A stretch of DNA of 5,023 nucleotides from Chloroflexota bacterium. Lineage in GTDB: Bacteria; Chloroflexota; Dehalococcoidia; Lucifugimonadales; JAPUKM01. Positions 1-5,023 of this stretch are shown piece by piece. The notes beneath the pieces were generated by a model that did no database searches, was not told the DNA's origin, and worked only from the letters and a program-made list of their open reading frames with translations. The DNA lies in contig JAPUKM010000041.1 of assembly GCA_027295645.1 (NCBI GenBank), positions 1-5,023 of the forward strand. The letters run 5' to 3'. The position numbers and the translations under genes were made by a program. The stretch's first letter is position 1; each line of letters opens with the position of its first letter.

Positions 1-1751
1 AGGACGGACATGCCGTTGACCTGGCCTACCACCTCTCCATCGGTGTCAATCTTGATGGTGCCGTTATTGATGAGCTCATGGATTCGCTCCTCCGGAAGGT
101 TGGAGCGAAAGATGCGCTCATCAATGGCCTTGATTATGTGCTCTCCAGTAACCACCGGCGATTCACCGTCCTGGGCAGCCCAATGGTCCGCCTCGGTGAT
201 CAGGTCTGCTATATCGATGAACCGCGTGGTCAGCTTGTCCTGGCGCTCCACCAATCGAGAGGAATACTGCACCATCCTTGCCACGGCGGTCTTGTGGAAA
301 GGACGTATATCACTATCTCTACACCGGTTGCAGATGAAAGCGGCGTAGAAGCGGGTGTTTTCATCTGTCCTGTCCATGGAGAGGTCAAAGTCCGCCTTGA
401 CCTTGAAGAGTTTTCGGAAGTCCTCCTCAAACGTTTGCAACATCTGGAAAATGGATGGGGTGCCTATCATCACGATTTTCACGTTCACCGGAATTGGTTC
501 CGGTGCCAGGGTGGAGGTCGGGATGGGGCTGTATTGCTCACCGATATTCTCTATACGAGCCTCACCGCTGCGGAGGGTCCGCTTCAGGGTTTCCCATACG
601 CCAGGGTTGGCCAGGATGTCCTTGGCTTGAACAGTCAGATAGCCCCCGTTGGCCCTGTGGATGGCCCCCGGCCGGATCATGGTCAGGTCTGTGGCGACGG
701 TGCCAAAGCGGGGACGGTAGTCCAAACGGCCAAATGTGTTGTAGTAGGTTGGGCTGTATTCAAAAATGACCGGGGCTCCTTGAGCCTCGCTGTTGTCCAC
801 GAGAACATTGACCTGATAGCGAGCGAACCTCTCCTCCTCAGCGAATTGGCGGGCCTGGGCCGCCTCCCTGGTCTGTTGGTTCTGCTCTTGATTCTCCTGG
901 GCAAGAAAATCTCCAACATGGTTGGCCACGTCCTGACGCATCTCTTGCAGATAGTCCAGTACCCGAGGAATATCCCGGTATTTCTCTTTCAGCTCGTTCA
1001 GGACAGGGGCTACGACATTTTGGACCGTATCCTGGTCCACCTCGCTTCGGCGTCTGGTGGCCTCCCGCTCCAATCGCCGAAGCTCAGCAAGCTTCCGGTT
1101 GATGAATTCCTGGAGCTTGTCACTCTCCTGCCGCAGTGCCTCCCTCTCCTGGTCCGGAAGTTGCTGATACTGCTCCCTGCTCAACGGTTGGCTATCTTTC
1201 AACGGTGTGGTGATGATGCCTGTTGGCGAGGGCTGTACCTGGAACCCCGCCTGCAGCGCCTCGCTCTCGATCTCCCGGGTGATGGTCTCCAACTGCTGCT
1301 GGATCTCTTTTACAGCCTCTTCTCCACGCTGTCGGTACTCATCGCTCTCAAAGGCGCGGGGGATATCCCTGCGGCAATCTGCAACAAGCCCTTCGATGTC
1401 CTGGGCCAACTCGCGGCCCATGCCGGGAGGAAGGCTCACGGCGACCGGCTTCATCGGCTCGCGAAAGTTGTAGACGTAGCACCAGTCGTTGGGTGCTGGA
1501 CGGTTGGGAGCAACGCTGTTCAGGAAGTTTGTAAGGGTGGTAGTGCGACCCGTTCCAGGATGTCCGGCAACGTAGATGTTGTAGCCAGGGGCGTCGATGT
1601 TCAGGCCAAACTCCAACGCGCCCACGGCACGGTCCTGTCCCACGGTCTCTTCTAAGGGGCCCACCTCTTCCGTGGTCTCAAAACCCAGGGAGTCCGGGTC
1701 GCAGGAAGCGGTCAGTTGCTCAGGAGGAACCTTGAGGTCTTCGAGGTTCAT
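1..1751 (-). CDS. Lon-family AAA+ ATP-dependent protease (LonB/YcbZ-like), C-terminus cut by window edge
   Basis: The minus strand is open from an ATG at 1749-1751 to the left edge, giving 583 codons and no stop. The start follows a purine-rich GAGAGAGGG (1756-1764) by 4 bases. Near the N-terminus there is VGQDRAVGALEFGL (37-50), then GYNIYVAGHPGTGRTT (56-71), a P-loop with Arg69 where lysine is usual. From memory, GTGR is common in this AAA_32/LonB-type family. Residues about 140-310 are rich in Glu, Gln and Arg and probably form a helical or coiled-coil insertion. GAIHRANGGYL (362-372) is the family's second ATPase signature, followed by VWETLKRTLRSGE (385-397). A lid-like region lies at about 485-545. 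The last residues, DGEVVGQVNGMSV (571-583), match the entry to the Lon protease domain. The Ser-Lys catalytic dyad should therefore lie beyond base 1. Relatives are about 800 residues, so roughly 200 are missing through the window cut, not mutation. The likely role is ATP-driven cytoplasmic protein degradation; its substrates are unknown. Confidence 0.9.
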   Translation of the reverse strand, partial: MNLEDLKVPPEQLTASCDPDSLGFETTEEVGPLEETVGQDRAVGALEFGLNIDAPGYNIYVAGHPGTGRTTTLTNFLNSVAPNRPAPNDWCYVYNFREPMKPVAVSLPPGMGRELAQDIEGLVADCRRDIPRAFESDEYRQRGEEAVKEIQQQLETITREIESEALQAGFQVQPSPTGIITTPLKDSQPLSREQYQQLPDQEREALRQESDKLQEFINRKLAELRRLEREATRRRSEVDQDTVQNVVAPVLNELKEKYRDIPRVLDYLQEMRQDVANHVGDFLAQENQEQNQQTREAAQARQFAEEERFARYQVNVLVDNSEAQGAPVIFEYSPTYYNTFGRLDYRPRFGTVATDLTMIRPGAIHRANGGYLTVQAKDILANPGVWETLKRTLRSGEARIENIGEQYSPIPTSTLAPEPIPVNVKIVMIGTPSIFQMLQTFEEDFRKLFKVKADFDLSMDRTDENTRFYAAFICNRCRDSDIRPFHKTAVARMVQYSSRLVERQDKLTTRFIDIADLITEADHWAAQDGESPVVTGEHIIKAIDERIFRSNLPEERIHELINNGTIKIDTDGEVVGQVNGMSV

Positions 1752-1812
1752 AAGTCCCTCTCTCAAATGGTAAGGTTGCCTAACCCTAGCAGCTTCTGCA
1801 GCTGTTCAGCAA

Positions 1813-1829
1813 GTCCGCACAGAGCGGAC
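1813..1829 (-). other. Small GC-rich hairpin just after the glutamate dehydrogenase stop
   Basis: A perfect 6-bp inverted repeat (GTCCGC / GCGGAC, 5-base loop) starts 6 bases past the dehydrogenase TAA. A second short inverted repeat, CAGCT / AGCTG, sits at 1790-1804. Neither is followed by a T tract on the minus strand, so this is not a standard intrinsic terminator. It could stabilise the 3' end of the mRNA, partly attenuate read-through into the Lon-like gene, or mean nothing. Confidence 0.35.
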
Positions 1830-1835
1830 GGTAGG

Positions 1836-3110
1836 TTACGGATAGACTCCGCGAAGTTTGATGGACTCGGTCACCCGCCCCACGCCTAGCATCAACGCGG
1901 CCTCGCGCAGACTCACCTTCGGGGTCGTGGCCATGGCCACGACCTCATCATAGGCGTTCTTCATGATGCGCTCCAGCTTGGCCTGCACCTCTGCGAGATC
2001 CCAGAAGTAGTGCTGACGTCCCTGGATCCACTCGAAGTAGGATACGATGACGCCACCGGCGTTGGCCAGGATGTCAGGAACAACGGTAACCCCATTCTCG
2101 TTCAACATTTCGTCCGCCTCCGGCGTGGTGGGGCCGTTGGCGGCTTCGACAATGACCTTGGCCTTGACTCGTGGAGCGTTGGAGCCGGTAATCTGGTTCT
2201 CAAGGGCAGCGGGGATCAGGATGTCGCACGGCATCTCCAAGAGCTCGTCGTTGGAGATGGCATCCCCGTCACGGTAGTTTCCTAACTGACCGGTCTCTCT
2301 CTTGGCAGCAATGGCTCTCTTCACGTTGAGGCCCCTTGGGTTGTACCGCCCACCTTGGGAGTCGGTCGCTGCGATAACCCTGGCACCCATGTCGCTGAGA
2401 ATGCGAGCGGCGTGAGTTCCGGCATTGCCGAACCCCTGGATAGCCACCGTTGCCCCGTCAATGGACCCACCCTGACGCCGCATCACCTCGCTTGCGATGA
2501 TAGCGGTGCCCCGGCCTGTTGCCTCGTCCCTGCCCTGACTACCGCCAATGGCCAGGGGCTTGCCAGTCACCACCCCCAGGACGGAGTAACCCTTGTGCAT
2601 GCTGTAGGTGTCCATAATCCAGGCCATGACCTGTGCGTTGGTGTTCACATCAGGGGCAGGTATGTCATTTTCCGGCCCAATGAAGATGGATATCTCAGAA
2701 GCAAAGCGGCGGGTCATCCGCTCCAACTCTGCCATGGACATCTCCTTTGGGTTGCATGCAACGCCCCCCTTGGCGCCGCCGAACGGAAGATCGACCACTG
2801 CACACTTCCATGCCATCCACATGGCAAGCGCTCGGACCTCTTCCAGGTTGACCCGTGGGTGGTAGCGAATTCCTCCCTTGGCAGGACCACGGGCAAGACT
2901 GTGCTGGACCCTATAGCCTTTGAACACTTTCAGGCTCCCGTCGTCCATTCTGACGGGGAAGTGGGTCGTCAGCTCCCGTTGGGGCAGGCTCAACCACTCC
3001 CGTAGACCGTCGTCCAAGCCCAGTTTGTCCGCAATGGCGTTGAACTGCGTCAGGGCAATGGCATACGCGGGGTCCTGCGGCTGCGTGGAGAGTTTTGCCG
3101 TGGAGGTCAT
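1836..3110 (-). CDS. gdhA: Glutamate dehydrogenase (Glu/Leu/Phe/Val dehydrogenase family), complete
   Basis: This gene encodes 424 residues, the normal length for the hexameric NAD(H)-type or dual-cofactor enzyme. The enzyme reversibly converts glutamate to 2-oxoglutarate and ammonium in the cytoplasm. The N-terminal substrate domain has GPAKGGIRYHP (75-85, Lys78), WK (Lys102) and PFGGAKGG (109-116), whose Lys114 is the expected catalytic lysine. Asp154 in PAPDVNT is the expected catalytic acid. The Rossmann domain has GFGNAG (226-231) and ends its second strand with AATDSQGG. The acidic Asp250 there suggests NAD over NADP, which is inference. Ser357 in VIVSYFEW matches the substrate-contacting serine of the family. 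The ATG at 3108-3110 has GGAAGGGAG (3120-3128) upstream. Another ATG at 3113-3115 is out of frame and stops after two codons. The gene lies 97 bases after thiS with no clear terminator between, so read-through is possible, but I could not assign a promoter of its own with confidence. Confidence 0.96.
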   Translation of the reverse strand: MTSTAKLSTQPQDPAYAIALTQFNAIADKLGLDDGLREWLSLPQRELTTHFPVRMDDGSLKVFKGYRVQHSLARGPAKGGIRYHPRVNLEEVRALAMWMAWKCAVVDLPFGGAKGGVACNPKEMSMAELERMTRRFASEISIFIGPENDIPAPDVNTNAQVMAWIMDTYSMHKGYSVLGVVTGKPLAIGGSQGRDEATGRGTAIIASEVMRRQGGSIDGATVAIQGFGNAGTHAARILSDMGARVIAATDSQGGRYNPRGLNVKRAIAAKRETGQLGNYRDGDAISNDELLEMPCDILIPAALENQITGSNAPRVKAKVIVEAANGPTTPEADEMLNENGVTVVPDILANAGGVIVSYFEWIQGRQHYFWDLAEVQAKLERIMKNAYDEVVAMATTPKVSLREAALMLGVGRVTESIKLRGVYP

Positions 3111-3207
3111 GTCATCAGACTCCCTTCCATGGAGGGCGCGAGCAACTCCGGAGCTCTATTCTGTTTGATGTACAGGGGAACAAATAGGGAGCAGAGTGAA
3201 GGCGAAG

Positions 3208-3438
3208 CTATCCACCACCCACGGGACGCACAATCTCCACGATGTCACCCTGGCTGAGTATGATCTGTCCAAACTCCTCTTTGCGCAGTACGGTGCCGTT
3301 GTAGGCCACCGCAACAAACTTGGTGTCCACGCCATAGTCGCGGAGGAACTGCTCAAGAGGCGTTGGCCCCTCTAGCTCCCGAACTTTGCCATTGACGGTG
3401 AGGGTGATGATTCCTGACTTGGTATCCGACTTGGTCAT
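3208..3438 (-). CDS. thiS: Sulfur carrier protein ThiS
   Basis: This is a 76-residue ubiquitin-like beta-grasp protein ending in PVGGG. The C-terminal Gly-Gly is the defining feature: in the family it is adenylylated by ThiF and converted to a thiocarboxylate that donates sulfur to ThiG during thiazole synthesis. The core runs from ITLTVNGK (11-18) through the PTPLEQFLRDYGV helix (25-37) and VAVAYNGTVL (42-51) to GDIVEIVRPVGGG (64-76). It is about ten residues longer than the usual 65 or so, because of a short hydrophilic N-terminal lead (MTKSDTKSG). The ATG is supported by GGGAG (3443-3447), 4 bases upstream. It begins 19 bases after the stop of the TenI/ThiE-like gene and is the third gene of the thi operon. 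No ThiF is visible in the window, so its activating enzyme must be encoded elsewhere. Confidence 0.95.
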   Translation of the reverse strand: MTKSDTKSGIITLTVNGKVRELEGPTPLEQFLRDYGVDTKFVAVAYNGTVLRKEEFGQIILSQGDIVEIVRPVGGG

Positions 3439-3457
3439 TCTGCTCCCGCCGGCGGTG

Positions 3458-4138
3458 TTAGCCGCGTATCTTTACTCCGATATTCCTGGCATCGATGGAG
3501 GCCTGCCGCATCTCTTCGATGATGTCTCGGGCGGCCTGCCTGGGGTCGGCGGCTCCCAGGATGGCGCTGATGACGGCCGCCCCATTAGAGCCGTGCTCCA
3601 TGACCTGCGCAACGTTGTCTCTGGTCACTCCGCCGATGGCAAGAAAGGGGATGGTAACTGCACCTGCTATGTGCGAAAGGAGCTCCAAGCCAGCGGGAGC
3701 AACGCCCGGTTTGGAGGCGGTGGGGAAAACTGTGCCGACGATCAGAAAGTCCGCACCCCGTTTCTCCGCCTCCTGAGCACTCTCCACTGAATGGACCGAA
3801 CGTCCGATGAGGAGCTGGTCTCCCACCCGCTCCCGCACCGACTCCACGGACATGGCCTCTTCTCCAAGCTGGACGCCGTCTGCGCCACAGGCAAGGGCCA
3901 CCTCTACCTGCTGGTTTACCAGGAGGAGCGCCCTGCCCTGGATAGCCTTCCGCGCCTGATGAGCTAGAGCAAGCATGTCCTCCTGGGAGAGGGCCCTCTC
4001 CCGAAGCTGAACCATGTTCACCCCGCCATCCACCGCAGACTCAATGAGCGCAGGGAGAGTCCGCTCTCTTGCATAGCTTCGCTGAGTGATCAGACACAGG
4101 ATCGGCTGGGGGGGGAGTGACTTTACGCCGGCATTCAT
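3458..4138 (-). CDS. tenI: ThiE/TenI-family protein, probably thiazole tautomerase TenI (may be annotated thiamine phosphate synthase)
   Basis: This is a 226-residue TIM-barrel protein of the thiamine phosphate synthase/TenI family. The fold is shown by VQLRER (43-48), GADGVQLG (85-92), GADFLIVGTVFPT (128-140), FLAIGGVT (165-172) and the C-terminal AAVISAIL (187-194). Several residues argue against a true ThiE. The diphosphate-binding Arg-Glu-Lys is Arg-Glu-Arg (46-48). The Asn-Asp Mg2+ motif is Asn75-Gln76. The aspartate after the GQED-type turn is Ala95. Instead it has IGRSVHS (111-117), as in Bacillus subtilis TenI, where the corresponding histidine (here His116) acts in aromatizing thiazole carboxylate phosphate. 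ThiE usually reads GVSAH there. Thr140, Ser142 and Lys143 resemble ThiE's T-x-T-K loop, so dual or residual ThiE activity is not excluded. The ATG overlaps the thiG stop by 4 bases (ATGA), implying translational coupling. Its position between thiG and thiS supports a thiazole-branch role. Family is nearly certain; TenI over ThiE is inference from remembered sequences. Confidence 0.88.
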   Translation of the reverse strand: MNAGVKSLPPQPILCLITQRSYARERTLPALIESAVDGGVNMVQLRERALSQEDMLALAHQARKAIQGRALLLVNQQVEVALACGADGVQLGEEAMSVESVRERVGDQLLIGRSVHSVESAQEAEKRGADFLIVGTVFPTASKPGVAPAGLELLSHIAGAVTIPFLAIGGVTRDNVAQVMEHGSNGAAVISAILGAADPRQAARDIIEEMRQASIDARNIGVKIRG

Positions 4139-4911
4139 GTGCGCACAACGCCTTCCACCGGGCTGCTGGCCACGGCGTACTGCTTTTTGCCGATACGTCC
4201 CGCCTGGTAGGCCTTGCGTCCAGCCTCTACACCCAGTCTGAAAGCGTTGGCCATGAGCACCGGAACCTGAGCCTGTGCAATACCCGTGTTCACCAGGACA
4301 GCATCGGCGCCGTGCTCCATAGCAATGGCGGCGTCGGAGGGCACGCCCAGCCCGGCGTCCACAACAACCGGCACACTGGCCTGCTGGATGATGATGTCGA
4401 TCTCCTCCAGAGTGTGAATTCCCTGTCCTGAGCCTATGGCCGAGCCCAGTGGCATCACGGTGGCACAGCCCAGCTCCTCCAACTGTCTGGCCAGCACCGG
4501 ATCGGCGTGGATATAAGGCAGGACGGTGAACCCATCCTTGATAAGTATTTCAGCGGCTTTGAGCGTACCTATGGGATCCGGCAGGAGGTAGGTGGAATCA
4601 GGTATCACCTCCAGCTTTACCCAATCGGACAGCCCCATCTCCCTGGCCAGTCGCGCGGTGGTCACAGCCTCCTCTGGTGTCTTGGCACCTGCCGTATTGG
4701 GCAGAATGACGTAGCTGGTCCAGTCTATGTAGTCAAGTATGGTCTTTCTGTCCGGGTTGTCCAGGTCCAGGCGGCGTATAGCCACAGTGACCATCTCAGC
4801 ATCCGATGCTTCGATGGAGGCGACCATCTCATCGTTGCTGCGGTGCCTTCCGGTACCGATGATGAGGCGTGACTTGAACTCCCTCCCCGCAATGACCAGA
4901 GTATCTCCCAC
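4135..4911 (-). CDS. thiG: Thiazole synthase ThiG
   Basis: This gene encodes 258 residues, typical for ThiG. The enzyme forms the thiamin thiazole phosphate from 1-deoxy-D-xylulose 5-phosphate, dehydroglycine and ThiS thiocarboxylate. Visible signatures are IIGTG (17-21), LPNTAGA (70-76), WVKLEV (97-102), MPLGSAIGSGQGI (153-165), VDAGLGVPSDAA (184-195) and VLVNTGIA (205-212). Lys99 is the expected Schiff-base lysine for the sugar phosphate; Glu101 and Asp185 match the acidic active-site residues of the B. subtilis enzyme. Mild departures from the common pattern are GTGRHRSNDEM at 19-29, where GTGKY is more usual, and Ala158 where proline is common. The start is GTG (4909-4911), chosen because GGGAGG lies 6 bases upstream and the family N-terminus begins here; the frame upstream has no ATG, GTG or TTG with support before its stop. 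It is the first gene of the thi operon, 34 bases after the leader terminator's run of Ts, so TPP-dependent attenuation is likely. Confidence 0.97.
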   Translation of the reverse strand: MGDTLVIAGREFKSRLIIGTGRHRSNDEMVASIEASDAEMVTVAIRRLDLDNPDRKTILDYIDWTSYVILPNTAGAKTPEEAVTTARLAREMGLSDWVKLEVIPDSTYLLPDPIGTLKAAEILIKDGFTVLPYIHADPVLARQLEELGCATVMPLGSAIGSGQGIHTLEEIDIIIQQASVPVVVDAGLGVPSDAAIAMEHGADAVLVNTGIAQAQVPVLMANAFRLGVEAGRKAYQAGRIGKKQYAVASSPVEGVVRT

Positions 4912-4917
4912 GGCTCG

Positions 4918-4923
4918 CCTCCC
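4918..4923 (-). promoter_or_regulatory. Ribosome binding site deciding the GTG start of thiG
   Basis: The minus strand reads GGGAGG here, a near-perfect Shine-Dalgarno, 6 bases before the GTG at 4909-4911. No ATG is available near the N-terminus of thiG, so this site fixes the non-ATG start. Confidence 0.8.
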
Positions 4924-4945
4924 AGCTATTCTGCTGCCCCTATCG

Positions 4946-4983
4946 TAAATAAAAACACCACCTCAGGATAACCCGGGCGGTGT
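4946..4983 (-). terminator. Intrinsic terminator in the thiG leader (probable riboswitch expression platform)
   Basis: Read on the minus strand, ACACCGCC (4983-4976) pairs with GGTGGTGT (4962-4955) to give an 8-bp stem with one G-U wobble. A small inner GGG / CCT pairing closes a TTAT loop. The stem runs straight into TTTTT, then ATTT (to 4947). The wobble would be an A-C mismatch on the plus strand, which supports minus-strand function. The element lies between the riboswitch-like tail and thiG. It would stop transcription before the operon when allowed to fold, which suggests attenuation, not the end of an upstream gene. Confidence 0.85.
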
Positions 4984-5003
4984 AGATTCTCTCAATTGAC
5001 CTA

Positions 5004-5023
5004 TCCCTCCGCTGGAATTACCC
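5004..5023 (-). promoter_or_regulatory. 3' tail of a TPP (THI-element) riboswitch, cut by the right edge
   Basis: The minus strand at the edge reads GGGTAATTCCAGCGGAGGGA. The consensus end of TPP riboswitches is a CUGG...CCAG hairpin followed by GCGUAGGGA, and CCAGCGGAGGGA fits with one change. The bases GGTAATTCCAG look like the loop and 3' strand of that hairpin, so the matching CTG and the rest of the aptamer, including the CUGAGA pyrimidine-sensor arm, should lie just past base 5023. The position, directly ahead of a terminator and thiG, is what a thiamin-repressed operon would show. Only about 20 bases of the aptamer are visible, so the call rests on this short match plus context. Confidence 0.75.

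Noticed and set aside
78..1655. Plus-strand open frame of 525 codons
   Set aside because: It is in exact codon register with the Lon-like gene on the other strand and stays open because that gene uses almost no TTA, CTA or TCA codons. Its translation shows no recognizable domain, whereas the minus strand gives clear Lon-family motifs throughout.
1790..1829. Possible intrinsic terminator after glutamate dehydrogenase
   Set aside because: Two short stems are present but neither is followed by a T tract on the minus strand, so I list the better one only as a hairpin of unknown role.
2355..3005. Plus-strand open frame of 216 codons opposite glutamate dehydrogenase
   Set aside because: It lies entirely within the conserved dehydrogenase coding sequence and has no recognizable protein motif.
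3111..3140. Possible hairpin hiding the gdhA ribosome binding site (CCCT / AGGG around CCATGG)
   Set aside because: The stem is only 4 bp with a 7-base loop, which is too weak to claim regulation.
3386..3790. Plus-strand frame of 134 codons spanning the thiS/tenI junction
   Set aside because: It runs antisense to two well-supported genes and its translation looks like low-complexity Gly/Asp-rich shadow sequence.
4992..4999. TCAATTGA palindrome in the thiG leader as an operator
   Set aside because: It is an 8-base AT-rich palindrome inside a likely riboswitch leader. Chance occurrence is common and no second copy or known operator matches.

Overview
The window is a compact, moderately GC-rich bacterial segment. 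Every gene I can support lies on the minus strand, so transcription runs from high to low coordinates. The gene families fit many bacteria. A Dehalococcoidia-like Chloroflexota or similar non-model lineage is only a guess from family flavour and GC, and I would not rely on it.

Layout in transcription order, right to left. The right edge (5004-5023) holds the 3' tail of what looks like a TPP (THI-element) riboswitch. It is followed by a strong intrinsic terminator (4946-4983). Together these form a plausible TPP-controlled attenuator. Next comes a tight thiazole-branch thiamin operon: thiG (GTG start, 4911-4135), a ThiE/TenI-family gene overlapping it by 4 bases (4138-3458), and thiS 19 bases further on (3438-3208). 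The middle gene is easily annotated as thiE, but its motifs fit the thiazole tautomerase TenI better. In that reading the cluster carries sulfur (ThiS), builds the thiazole ring (ThiG) and aromatizes the product (TenI), with no ThiF, ThiO or genuine ThiE in view.

Downstream, after a 97-base gap with no clear terminator, is a complete hexameric-type glutamate dehydrogenase gene (3110-1836). After an 84-base gap with small hairpins comes a Lon-type AAA+ protease gene (1751 to beyond base 1). It is cut by the left window edge exactly where the proteolytic domain begins. That gene covers about 1.75 kb whose plus strand carries a long but spurious antisense frame. No tRNA, rRNA, mobile element, repeat array or CRISPR was seen. 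No gap between genes exceeds 100 bases, and the region right of thiG is only the leader.

The most interesting points are the riboswitch/terminator leader and the likely TenI identity of the 'ThiE-like' gene. I saw no convincing undescribed system.
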